NCBI GenBank assembly: GCA_003452735.1
Contig: DMNL01000173.1
Location: forward strand, 1-12,870
Direction of reading: 5' to 3'
DNA: 12,870 nt
DNA from: Spirochaetaceae bacterium
Lineage (GTDB): Bacteria > Spirochaetota > Spirochaetia > Treponematales > Rectinemataceae
Numbering within the stretch: position 1 is the stretch's first letter; each line of letters opens with the position of its first letter. Position numbers and translations under genes: made by a program. The notes beneath the pieces were generated by a model, which ran no database searches, had not been told where the DNA came from, and saw only the letters and a program-made list of their open reading frames with translations. Below are positions 1-7,664 of the stretch, piece after piece.

Positions 1-525
1 GTAGGCATTTCTTGGCGATGGCTCCTTGGATATGATCTTGGCATTATCAATTATGTAATAAGTCTAGCTGGAGGAAAGCCAGTACCATGGCTTACCAATG
101 GTACAATGGCTAATATCAGCCTCATATTTGTGACGGTTTGGACAAGGGTAGGCTATTTTATGATGATGTTCGTTGGTGGGCTTCAAGCTATTCCAGCGAC
201 TTATTATGAAGCCGCCAAGATGGACGGAGCAGGCAAGTCGACTATTTTTAGCCGTATTACGCTTCCTCTTTTGAGCCCTACGATTCTCGTAGTTGTAGTG
301 CTTGCAACTATCGAGGCTTTCAAGGCGTATGAGCTAATATTTGTAATGACTCAGGGTGGACCGGGAACATCCACAAAATTCATCGTTCAGTATATCTATC
401 AGGTTGCTTTTCAAGAGGACAAGATGGGATATGGTGCAGCTATGTCAATAATTCTTCTCGTTATCATTGGAATATTCACGGCTCTTCAGTTCAGCGTTCA
501 GAAGGAGGAATATACCAATGAATAA
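1..525 (+). CDS. CUT1 sugar ABC transporter permease, MalF type (5' end missing)
   Basis: Inner-membrane permease of a carbohydrate ABC importer, pairing with the MalG-type permease encoded next. The reading frame is open from the first base, so this is the C-terminal 174 residues of a protein that family members make about 290-310 residues long. The ATG at 106 is internal, because coding similarity continues upstream of it. The EAA loop that docks on the ATPase is clear: YYEAAKMDGAG followed by ITLPLLSP. It is flanked by hydrophobic helices, and a GGPG motif lies between the last two membrane segments, as is usual in MalF/UgpA-type subunits. The stop codon overlaps the start of the next gene by 8 bases, so the two are translationally coupled. 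The solute-binding protein is probably encoded just upstream, outside the window. The family is certain; the transported sugar cannot be read from the sequence. Confidence 0.93.
   Translation, partial: VGISWRWLLGYDLGIINYVISLAGGKPVPWLTNGTMANISLIFVTVWTRVGYFMMMFVGGLQAIPATYYEAAKMDGAGKSTIFSRITLPLLSPTILVVVVLATIEAFKAYELIFVMTQGGPGTSTKFIVQYIYQVAFQEDKMGYGAAMSIILLVIIGIFTALQFSVQKEEYTNE
501..510 (+). promoter_or_regulatory. Strong Shine-Dalgarno site for the second permease
   Basis: GAAGGAGGAA lies within the 3' end of the first permease gene and ends 7 bases before the ATG at 518. It decides the start of the MalG-type gene, because the earlier in-frame ATG at 467 has no such site and would add 17 residues unlike the family. 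Confidence 0.85.
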
Positions 526-1327
526 AGTATTGAAATATATATTGTTGATAGTAGTTTCAGGCATATTTTTATTCCCGATTCTATGGGTCATTATCTCCTC
601 ATTCAAACCTCAATCGGAGCTCTTTACTTATCCACTAACTATTCTTCCCAACAAAGCGACGATCGAGAATTATGTCAATGCATTTGCAAGCGGAGATTTT
701 ATCACCTATTATACAAATTCCATTTTTGTCTCCATAGTCGCAACCTTGCTTACCATAACAATAAATGTTATGGCGGGTTATGCTCTTTCCAAGTTTTATT
801 TCAGAGGGCGAGACCTGATTTTCTATATTATGATCAGCACGCTGATGATTCCCCTACAGGCGATTATGATACCAATTTTTTTGCTATTGAAGAAATTAGG
901 TTTATTGAATTCTCTATGGGGAATTATCATTCCGCCTGCAGCAACCCCAACTGGTGTATTTTTGGCCCGTCAATACCTTCAGACGATTCCGAATTCGTAC
1001 ATCGAAGCGGCCCGAATGGATGGAGCAAGCGAATTGCGCATCTTTTTGAGTATCATTGTACCATTAGCCCAGCCGATCATTGCTACAATTGCGATCTTTT
1101 CTTTCATGTGGCGATGGAATGACTTCCTTTGGCCATTCATTGTTATCTCATCGAAAAGGAAAATGACTTTGCAGCTTGCTCTCGCTAATTTTGTGGGGCA
1201 ATTCCAGATAAATTGGGGAAATCTTCTTGCAATGACTGTAGTGACAATGATACCGATGATAGTCGTTTTCCTCGCGTTACAGCGATACTTTGTCCAAGGG
1301 CTCAGCGCAGGCGGAGTAAAGGCATAA
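518..1327 (+). CDS. CUT1 sugar ABC transporter permease, MalG type
   Basis: Second inner-membrane permease of the left importer, 269 residues, a normal length for MalG/LplC-type proteins. About six hydrophobic segments are visible, near residues 7-29, 68-90, 99-123, 133-150, 187-210 and 235-255. The EAA loop reads YIEAARMDGAS at 161-171 and is followed by the VPLAQP turn at 181-186. The C-terminus QRYFVQGLSAGGVKA is the typical MalG-family tail. The start at 518 is chosen for the strong ribosome-binding site and the 8-base overlap with the preceding gene. The GH31 gene begins 2 bases after the stop, so the transporter and hydrolase are co-transcribed. No ATP-binding subunit is nearby, so a shared MsmX/UgpC-like ATPase elsewhere is inferred. 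Confidence 0.94.
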   Translation: MNKVLKYILLIVVSGIFLFPILWVIISSFKPQSELFTYPLTILPNKATIENYVNAFASGDFITYYTNSIFVSIVATLLTITINVMAGYALSKFYFRGRDLIFYIMISTLMIPLQAIMIPIFLLLKKLGLLNSLWGIIIPPAATPTGVFLARQYLQTIPNSYIEAARMDGASELRIFLSIIVPLAQPIIATIAIFSFMWRWNDFLWPFIVISSKRKMTLQLALANFVGQFQINWGNLLAMTVVTMIPMIVVFLALQRYFVQGLSAGGVKA

Positions 1328-1329
1328 AT

Positions 1330-3771
1330 ATGCTATATGTCATAAAAAACCTCAGTGCATATCATCTAGAAGGTTCTAAAGCCATATTTGCTGGTGAGAA
1401 TGGTCAGCTCGAAGTAGTTATCCATACTTCCAATTTGTTCTCAATTTTCTATATTTTCGATGAATCAATAGTACCGCCAAAGATAAACAAGCCTCATGCA
1501 GCATTGCTTTCTTTCAATAATATAGGCGATGCGCTATCTTGGGATTCTGTCGTTGAAAAGGATAATCAGTATGAGCTGATACATGGCTCGACAAGGATTT
1601 TGGTAGATAAGGCGACGAGCAGGGTCGATATTTATAAAAACGATGTGCTCTTTCATGGTGGCGAGATTGGACATAAGGACTTAGTGGTTCCACAGTATCC
1701 TCTTCGGGTACAGCTAGGGGATATGCAATCTAATGCAAGGCAGGCTATATATGGCAAATTCAATTTTCGTCTTGAAGAAGCAGATGCTTTTTTCGGATTA
1801 GGAGAGAAGACAGGAAAGCTAAATAAGCGAAATCGACTCTTCAAACTTTTCAATAGGGATGCGCTCGGCTACAATGCCGAGACAAGCGACCCGCTCTATA
1901 AATCGGTGCCTTTCTTTATAAAGGCCAATAGAGTTCTCAATAATATATGCGGTTTCTATTTCCCAAATCTTCAAGTCGATGAAGTCAATTTTGGAGTCGA
2001 AAGCGAATTCTATTACGATGTCGTTCTGTCATCGGGGCCTTTTGGATATTATGTAATAACGGGTGATCATTATCGAGAAGTCTTATCCACATATTGCAAA
2101 ATATGTGGCCTGCCAGCTCTTCCTCCTTTGTTTTCTTTTGGCTATCTAACTTCGAGTATGGGGTATACCGAACCAGATATAGCCCAAGAAAAAATCCTTG
2201 AATTCTTTGCTCGAATCGAACAAGAAGATATACCCTGCGAAGGCATGTATTTTTCTTCAGGCTATGCAAAAGCGGAAAATGGCGAGCGCTATACTTTTGT
2301 ATGGAATGAAAAAAAATTCCCGCATGCGGAAGAATTTATTCGGAATCTCAGAAACAGAGGATATCGAATCTGCTGCAATGTGAAACCAGGCATATTGTTG
2401 GCTCATCCATGGTATGACCGGCTTGCTAAGGATGATGTTTTTATACCTGATAATGATGGTTCTCCCCTAATAAGCTATTATTGGGGCAATAGCGCATCCT
2501 TCATAGATTTTTCTCGAAAAGAAGGTTTTGATTGGTGGGTCAATGCGCTTAAAAAATATATCCTCGAAAAAGGAATCTCTGGAGTATGGAATGACAATAA
2601 CGAATTCGAAATCGAGGATAAGGCTCTCCCGATTCAGGATGTCAAGAATATATTGCCAATAAAGATGGCAGAAGCATCTTTTAAGGCATTAAGGTCTTTT
2701 TATCCTGGCAAAAGGCCTTGGCTGATCAGTCGCTCTGGATATGCGGGGCTCCAGCGCTATGCCCGTACATGGACTGGGGACAATGTATCTAGCTATGATA
2801 CATTTCGCTTCAATATTGCAATGGGAATGAATTTGGGTCTTAGTGGTCTACCATTTTATGGACATGACATTGGAGGCTTTGTCGGCCCAATACCAGATGA
2901 AGAATTGCTGCTGCGTTGGTGCCAAAGTGCCGTTTTTCAGCCGCGGTTTGTTATGCACTCTTGGAAACCTGATGGAAGCATAACCGAGCCATGGCTCTAT
3001 CCAAATCGACTTTCAGATATCCGCAATTTCATACGAATACGATATAGATTTTTGCCTTATATCTATGATCTAGCAATTCGTGCAAGCGAAACCGGCATCC
3101 CAATGGAAAGCCCTGTTGCGCTAGAATTTCCAAAGGATATTTCACTTCAATTAGATAGCCTAGATAGGATGGCTGGAGATGCCATCTTGATACCCGCCCC
3201 ACCCGAACAAGGCAAAGACGAAGTATCGATGAAGCTTCCCGATGGGATAAACTGGTTCGATCCAATTCCTCAAATCATATATAAAGGCGGGGAGACTTTG
3301 CGTTTCCATTATGATCTAGGCGAGATTAGATACTTTTTCAGATGCGGTACTGTAATCCCTACGTTTTACAAAATTGAGGCAATTGGCAAATCCCTTTTAG
3401 ATGGCTATGAATTCATTGTTATCCCTCCCGCAGAAAAAAGCGACATCGACTTACTGCCTATTGCTTGCATCCATAGCGAGGATGATGGAGAGAGCGATTT
3501 TATTCTCGGGAGCTTCTGGCGATGGAAGATGGAATACACAATGGAAGAAGAAAATTGTTATTGTCTCAATATAACGCAGACCGAAAGCGTCGATGACAAA
3601 CATAATTCCTCGGTCTTTAGAAAGAAATGGCGATTTTTGGTGCCCGATGGTTTCATGCTATATGACGGGAATGAAGTCGAAATGGGCAATAGTGTAGCAT
3701 TCGATTTTGACAAAGCCCCAAAGCGACTCTCTCTTAGAATCAAGGGAGCCTATCGCAATAAACAGGGCTAA
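1330..3771 (+). CDS. Glycoside hydrolase family 31 (alpha-glucosidase / alpha-xylosidase type)
   Basis: Retaining alpha-glycosidase of GH31, 813 residues. An N-terminal beta-sandwich (about 10-255) precedes a catalytic (beta/alpha)8 barrel (about 260-600) and C-terminal beta domains. The predicted nucleophile is Asp422 in GVWNDNNEFEI and the acid/base is Asp484 in RTWTGDNVSS. Other GH31 signatures are ISRSGYAGLQRY (466-477), GHDIGGFVG (511-519) and QPRFVMHSWKPDGS (537-550). No signal peptide is seen, so it probably acts in the cytoplasm on imported oligosaccharides. The start at 1330 lies 2 bases after the permease stop, behind a modest AAAGG site; an earlier ATG at 1213 would only add the permease tail read in another frame. 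The nucleophile motif has Asn where better-known alpha-glucosidases have Met (DMNE). Substrate (glucose, xylose, galactose or an amino sugar) cannot be assigned: the family is sure, the specificity is not. Confidence 0.93.
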   Translation: MLYVIKNLSAYHLEGSKAIFAGENGQLEVVIHTSNLFSIFYIFDESIVPPKINKPHAALLSFNNIGDALSWDSVVEKDNQYELIHGSTRILVDKATSRVDIYKNDVLFHGGEIGHKDLVVPQYPLRVQLGDMQSNARQAIYGKFNFRLEEADAFFGLGEKTGKLNKRNRLFKLFNRDALGYNAETSDPLYKSVPFFIKANRVLNNICGFYFPNLQVDEVNFGVESEFYYDVVLSSGPFGYYVITGDHYREVLSTYCKICGLPALPPLFSFGYLTSSMGYTEPDIAQEKILEFFARIEQEDIPCEGMYFSSGYAKAENGERYTFVWNEKKFPHAEEFIRNLRNRGYRICCNVKPGILLAHPWYDRLAKDDVFIPDNDGSPLISYYWGNSASFIDFSRKEGFDWWVNALKKYILEKGISGVWNDNNEFEIEDKALPIQDVKNILPIKMAEASFKALRSFYPGKRPWLISRSGYAGLQRYARTWTGDNVSSYDTFRFNIAMGMNLGLSGLPFYGHDIGGFVGPIPDEELLLRWCQSAVFQPRFVMHSWKPDGSITEPWLYPNRLSDIRNFIRIRYRFLPYIYDLAIRASETGIPMESPVALEFPKDISLQLDSLDRMAGDAILIPAPPEQGKDEVSMKLPDGINWFDPIPQIIYKGGETLRFHYDLGEIRYFFRCGTVIPTFYKIEAIGKSLLDGYEFIVIPPAEKSDIDLLPIACIHSEDDGESDFILGSFWRWKMEYTMEEENCYCLNITQTESVDDKHNSSVFRKKWRFLVPDGFMLYDGNEVEMGNSVAFDFDKAPKRLSLRIKGAYRNKQG

Positions 3772-3788
3772 GATGATATTCTAGATTA

Positions 3789-4778
3789 ATGGTAACGATT
3801 CGAGATGTCGCAGAACATGCAGGAGTATCGGTTTCGACGGTGAGCCATGCGCTTAGCGGAAAACGCCCCATAAGCCAGGTAACAAGACAGAGAATATTTC
3901 AAGCAATTGAGCAACTCGGTTACGAACCCAACCCTGCCGCCCGTGCTCTTCGAACAAAGAGCACGGGGGTTATAGGTTTTTTTGCTTTTGATATTACAGA
4001 AGTATTTGCCGCAAGAATAATTCATGGTGTTGAACGAATAGTTCGCGAGAAGAATTGTTTTCTGCTTTTTACAAGCGGCGTTGGATTCAATTACGATTTG
4101 GCTCATGGTATAGATTTTTTACGCAAACGAAGGGTCGATGGCATCATTATTGCCTATGGTGTACGTCAAGAAATAAGCCCGAAAACTTTCGATCTTTCCA
4201 ATATACCTTTGGTGACAATAAACACTTTCGTTGATCCTACCATTCCATCTCTCCATCCAGACGATTTCGGGGGTGGGAAGGAGGCTGCGATGCATTTGGT
4301 TTCTAAAGGCGCTCGGCATCCTGCCATGATAGCTGGTCCTGAAAACAGGTTTGCAAGCAAAGAGCGCCTTTTGGGTTTCGAAAAAGGGCTGGAAGAATGT
4401 GGTATTCCTTTCGATGCCTCAGAAAGGGTAGTACATGGAGACTTTGGTGCAGAATCCGGCTCTTATTGCTTTGATGCCTTATTGAAGGCTTGTCCCGATC
4501 TGGATGCAGTCTTTTGCGCAAATGACTATATGGCAGCAGGAGCTATAAACCGCGCTCTCGCTTCTGGAATCTCAATTCCTCGGGATCTACATATAATTGG
4601 CTATGATGATCGTGAATTTGCCTCTTTTTGGCCAATTCCTATCACTACATTCGCACAGCCTCTTGAATACATGGGAGAACTCGGTGCGACCATGCTTTTC
4701 GAACGCATCGATGGTCGCAATCCAGAGCCAAGCATGGTCAAACTGGCGCCAACTCTTATTGCTCGTCGATCTTCATAG
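3789..4778 (+). CDS. LacI-family transcriptional regulator
   Basis: Sugar-responsive DNA-binding regulator of 329 residues, the usual length. The N-terminal helix-turn-helix is plain (TIRDVAEHAGVSVSTVSHAL, residues 3-22), followed by the hinge NPAARALRTKSTGVIGF and a periplasmic-binding-protein-like effector domain up to the end (DAVFCANDYMAAGAINRAL, HIIGYDDREFASF). The recognition helix reads VSVSTVSH, so the positions matching Tyr17, Gln18 and Arg22 of E. coli LacI are Val, Ser and His; its operator should therefore differ from lac. The start begins with the canonical MVTIRDVA but has no good Shine-Dalgarno site, so translation may be coupled to the GH31 gene 17 bases upstream, or inefficient. 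It probably represses this locus and is released by an imported sugar. A candidate operator lies just downstream at 4858-4871. Confidence 0.95.
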   Translation: MVTIRDVAEHAGVSVSTVSHALSGKRPISQVTRQRIFQAIEQLGYEPNPAARALRTKSTGVIGFFAFDITEVFAARIIHGVERIVREKNCFLLFTSGVGFNYDLAHGIDFLRKRRVDGIIIAYGVRQEISPKTFDLSNIPLVTINTFVDPTIPSLHPDDFGGGKEAAMHLVSKGARHPAMIAGPENRFASKERLLGFEKGLEECGIPFDASERVVHGDFGAESGSYCFDALLKACPDLDAVFCANDYMAAGAINRALASGISIPRDLHIIGYDDREFASFWPIPITTFAQPLEYMGELGATMLFERIDGRNPEPSMVKLAPTLIARRSS

Positions 4779-4850
4779 AGCTGGATTAACTTAGTGGCGC
4801 GAGTTTTATCCACGATTATTTTTAGCTTATCCTTTTCATTTAGGTCTAAA

Positions 4851-4856
4851 TATAGT
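4851..4856 (+). promoter_or_regulatory. Possible -10 element for the GH4 gene
   Basis: TATAGT matches the sigma-70 -10 consensus at five of six bases. Seventeen or eighteen bases upstream there is only a weak -35 (TTATCC at 4827-4832). An inverted repeat follows within two bases, where transcription would start. Together this suggests a separately controlled promoter for the GH4 gene. No terminator is seen after the LacI gene, so read-through is also likely. Confidence 0.3.
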
Positions 4857-4857
4857 A

Positions 4858-4871
4858 TTGTTGGGCAACAA
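4858..4871 (+). promoter_or_regulatory. Inverted repeat, candidate operator upstream of the GH4 gene
   Basis: TTGTTG-GG-CAACAA has perfect 6-base arms around a 2-base centre. It sits just downstream of the possible -10 at 4851-4856 and 29 bases before the GH4 start, in the only intergenic stretch of the left unit (4779-4899) and directly after the LacI-family gene. That is where a repressor site is expected. The centre is GG rather than the CG common in LacI-family operators. Regulator identity is inferred only. Confidence 0.4.
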
Positions 4872-4899
4872 GATCTGAGTTCTATCCAAGGAATAAAAA

Positions 4900-6363
4900 A
4901 TGGCAAATCATGCTTCCTGCTTTTTCGATTCTGATAATGAAAAAAACAGCTTTCCTTTTGCGGACAACGATAATCCATTAGATCTCGTCATAGCTTATAT
5001 CGGTGGAGGCTCGCGTGGTTGGGCTTGGACCCTGATGAGCGATCTCGCTTTGGAAGGATCGCTCGGAGGAATCGTTCGGCTCTACGATATCGATAAAGAA
5101 GCAGCCGAGATAAATGCGAGAATTGGAAATACTCTTCGAGAGAGAGATGATGTGCTTGGAAAGTGGCGATACGAAATAGCAGAAGATCTTGAGAGCGCCT
5201 TACGCGGTGCGGATTTTGTAATCGCTTCTATTCTTCCTGGGACTTTTGCCGAAATGGCTTCAGATGTTCATGCGCCCGAAAAATATGGAATTTACCAATC
5301 TGTAGGCGATACCACAGGACCAGGCGGGATTGTGCGAGCGCTCAGGACTATCCCAATGTATGAAGTGATTGGAATGGCGATACGCGAATTCTGTCCCAAA
5401 GCATGGGTTGTCAATTATACAAATCCGATGGCTCTTTGCCTCCGCACACTATACGAAATCTTCCCAGATATCAAGGCTTTTGGCTGTTGCCATGAAGTAT
5501 TCGGGACACGTAGGCTATTGGCTGCAATGGTTCGCGAACGCCTTGGAGCTGAGGGTATAGTGGACGCTAAGAATGCCACTATGCAGCAGATCGAAGTCAA
5601 TGTGCTTGGAATAAATCATTTCACATGGATAGATCGGGCATCGTTCGGCACAGTGGATCTCATACCTCACTATAGAGCTTTTGTAGAAGAGCACTTCGAA
5701 TCTGGATACGAAGGGGCAGAGAGCGAGAGCTGGCTCAATTCCTATTTTGTATCCGCAGAGCGTGTTAAATTCGATCTATTTAGGCGTTATGGTCTAATTG
5801 CAGCAGCTGGCGATAGACATCTTGCCGAATTCATGCCAGGCAGAATGTATCTACGAGATCCAGAGACCGTTCGATCATGGAAATTTTCTTTGACACCTGT
5901 ATCATGGCGTATAGAAAATGCGGAGAAGCTCAAGAAAAAAGCGATGAGCTACGCTGAAGGCAAAGAACAATTCGAACTGAAGCATTCTGGAGAAGAAGGC
6001 GTAAAACTCATAAAAGCTCTCTGCGGACTAGGTTCATTTGTCTCGAATGTCAATCTGCCAAATCATGGCCAGATAAAAGGGCTTCCATTGGGAGCGGTCG
6101 TAGAGACCAACGCTATTTTTTGGTGCGACTGTGTTCAGCCTGTAGATGCGGGAAGACTTCCCTCTCAAATCGAAGCCCTTGTTGTGCCACACGCCATTGC
6201 TCAAGATATAGTTTTGCACGCTTCCATGCGCCGTGATGCTTGGGCGGCATTTCCTGCATTCTTGCATGATCCTTTAATGACGGCTACACCTTCTGAAGCC
6301 GAGGCTCTTTTTGCAAGCATGCTAAGCGCGACAGCGAAATATCTACCAGATTACTCGCTATAG
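4900..6363 (+). CDS. GH4 NAD-dependent glycosidase with CHEV motif (alpha-galacturonidase, LplD type)
   Basis: GH4 enzymes cleave glycosides by an oxidation-elimination route needing NAD+ and a divalent metal. This 487-residue protein shows the dinucleotide-binding glycine loop GGGSRGW (35-41), GDTTGPGGIVRALR (136-149), NYTNPM (172-177), the metal-site motif CHEV (197-200), GINHF (237-241) and GDRHLAEF (304-311). The residues after the metal-binding Cys sort GH4 members: CHSV for alpha-galactosidases, CN(I/V)P for phospho-glycosidases, CHG for alpha-glucosidases. CHEV was described for alpha-galacturonidases such as Bacillus LplD, encoded beside the lplABC transporter. Here too it follows an importer. 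The start has an AAGGA site 7 bases upstream but gives about 28 residues before the Rossmann strand, longer than usual. No signal peptide: cytoplasmic. Alpha-glucuronidase is the main alternative. Confidence 0.88.
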   Translation: MANHASCFFDSDNEKNSFPFADNDNPLDLVIAYIGGGSRGWAWTLMSDLALEGSLGGIVRLYDIDKEAAEINARIGNTLRERDDVLGKWRYEIAEDLESALRGADFVIASILPGTFAEMASDVHAPEKYGIYQSVGDTTGPGGIVRALRTIPMYEVIGMAIREFCPKAWVVNYTNPMALCLRTLYEIFPDIKAFGCCHEVFGTRRLLAAMVRERLGAEGIVDAKNATMQQIEVNVLGINHFTWIDRASFGTVDLIPHYRAFVEEHFESGYEGAESESWLNSYFVSAERVKFDLFRRYGLIAAAGDRHLAEFMPGRMYLRDPETVRSWKFSLTPVSWRIENAEKLKKKAMSYAEGKEQFELKHSGEEGVKLIKALCGLGSFVSNVNLPNHGQIKGLPLGAVVETNAIFWCDCVQPVDAGRLPSQIEALVVPHAIAQDIVLHASMRRDAWAAFPAFLHDPLMTATPSEAEALFASMLSATAKYLPDYSL

Positions 6364-6377
6364 AAAGCAATTGCGGC

Positions 6378-7634
6378 TCATTTCTTTATAAGCCTTACAA
6401 TTAGATCATAGATTTGCTGTCCGCCAGCTGCCGTAGATATCTGGCCAAACGCCACCTTTTGGTAGATTAGGAACAATGTGCTGTTGAATTCGGTATCATT
6501 GGGCACATGATCTGTTTCTTTCGAAGAGTGTGGCCCTGCTACGTCCAGGTATTCTAGAACCTTCCTATCATTGATGTCGGCTGCTCCAGCTGCTCTTGCG
6601 GTTGCTGAGGCTGAGGCACCGCGATCATTGCCTAGGACTTTAGCTGCTTCTGGGCTATTCACAAGGAAGTTGATGAACTTTACAGCGGCCTCTGGATACT
6701 TGGAATTCTTGTTCACTGTGTAGAACTGGCTAGGAGCCTGCCATAGCGCTTTAGTAGCCGCTGCACCTGGAAATTCCATCAGACACAGTTCATCGGTCGT
6801 GGCTGCCTGATAACCCGCGAGCTGGTTCGTCCAAATAAACCCTATGGCAGCCTTGCCGGCTATAACCATCGATGTGTCGGCGTTTGTCTCTGCATAGCCC
6901 GCGGCGATATCAGCTGGAGGAACGAGCCCATTGTTGCGGTAATCCTTGAAGAGCTCGAGATACTTCTGTGCGTCCGCCGGTTTTACCGCAGTGGTCTTGG
7001 TTGCTGCATCGTATAGAGGAGTGCCATTGTAGCGAGTCCAATATCCAAAAGGAGTGGAGTTAGAGGAAAGAGCTCCAATATCCTGCATTGGATATACTCC
7101 AGCCGGAAGTTTCGATTTGAGCGTCACAAGATAATTGCGAAATTCCTCATAAGTCATGGAGACCTTTGGCAGAGGTGCACCAGCCCTTTGTATGAGCGAT
7201 TTATTGTAGACAAGCGCTGGCATTGTTACTCCTGTGGAGACCCCATACAGATGTCCATCGATAGTGCCGGATTCTATGGCGCTTGGATCGATCACCGCTG
7301 TGTTGAGGATAGTTCCCGAATATTTTTCCAGAGGAAGAAGCACTCCTCTTTTGACATAGTCATTGATGTTACCGCCCATCTGAATTATGTCAGGACCGCT
7401 CCCGCCAGCAAGCTGCGTATCGACCTTATTGAAGTGATCTCCTGTTCCGCCCGAGATTTCGGGGTTCACTTTGATACCCGGATTTGCTGCTTCAAAGAGG
7501 TTTATAGCTTCCTGACTTCGTTTTACTCGAGATTCGCTTCCCCAGTAAGCCCAACGAATTGTTATCTGCTGTTGCCCGAATACCATGACAGCGCTCATTA
7601 GAATAATGAGTAGTGCCAAACCCGTTTTTTTCAT
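6378..7634 (-). CDS. Sugar ABC transporter solute-binding protein (family 1)
   Basis: Extracytoplasmic substrate-binding protein of the second importer, 418 residues, normal for the SBP_bac_1 family. It starts with a clear signal peptide: MKK, a hydrophobic core LALLIILMSAVMVF, then a likely signal-peptidase I cleavage near FGQ|QQ. No cysteine follows the core, so it is not a lipoprotein; this points to a soluble periplasmic protein in a diderm. The mature part has the expected features: ITIRWAYWGSESR, SQEAINLFEAANPGIKV, GSGPDIIQMGG near residues 78-88, and late in the protein SKYPEAAVKFINFLVNSPEAAKVLG. The start is fixed by AGGAGG 6 bases upstream. It is the last gene of its unit, 30 bases after the MalG-type gene, although in many CUT1 operons the binding protein comes first. 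It ends 14 bases from the convergent GH4 gene with no obvious terminator. Ligand unknown. Confidence 0.95.
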   Translation of the reverse strand: MKKTGLALLIILMSAVMVFGQQQITIRWAYWGSESRVKRSQEAINLFEAANPGIKVNPEISGGTGDHFNKVDTQLAGGSGPDIIQMGGNINDYVKRGVLLPLEKYSGTILNTAVIDPSAIESGTIDGHLYGVSTGVTMPALVYNKSLIQRAGAPLPKVSMTYEEFRNYLVTLKSKLPAGVYPMQDIGALSSNSTPFGYWTRYNGTPLYDAATKTTAVKPADAQKYLELFKDYRNNGLVPPADIAAGYAETNADTSMVIAGKAAIGFIWTNQLAGYQAATTDELCLMEFPGAAATKALWQAPSQFYTVNKNSKYPEAAVKFINFLVNSPEAAKVLGNDRGASASATARAAGAADINDRKVLEYLDVAGPHSSKETDHVPNDTEFNSTLFLIYQKVAFGQISTAAGGQQIYDLIVRLIKK

Positions 7635-7640
7635 GATCTA

Positions 7641-7646
7641 CCTCCT
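7641..7646 (-). promoter_or_regulatory. Strong Shine-Dalgarno site for the binding-protein gene
   Basis: The minus strand reads AGGAGG here, 6 bases before the ATG at 7634. It is the best ribosome-binding site in the central unit, consistent with the binding protein being needed in excess over the permeases despite its last position. Confidence 0.85.
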
Positions 7647-7664
7647 ATCGAAAAGATATAATGC

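Noticed and set aside
583..1122. 179-residue + strand open frame inside the left MalG-type gene
   Set aside because: Out-of-frame reading of a permease with clear EAA loop and membrane segments; the product looks random.
3705..3738. TTGACA near the end of the GH31 gene as a promoter for the LacI-family gene
   Set aside because: The nearest -10-like TAGAAT is about 22 bases away, too far for a sigma-70 promoter.
4601..4978. 125-residue minus-strand open frame crossing the LacI-GH4 gap
   Set aside because: Mostly antisense to the LacI-family gene and without recognisable content or start signals.
6364..6377. GCAATTGC palindrome between the convergent GH4 and binding-protein genes, considered as a bidirectional terminator
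   Set aside because: An 8-base palindrome with no loop cannot form a terminator hairpin, and no T-tract follows on either strand.
7188..7601. 137-residue open frame on the + strand inside the binding-protein gene
   Set aside because: It is antisense to a strongly supported gene with a signal peptide and family motifs, and its translation resembles no protein.
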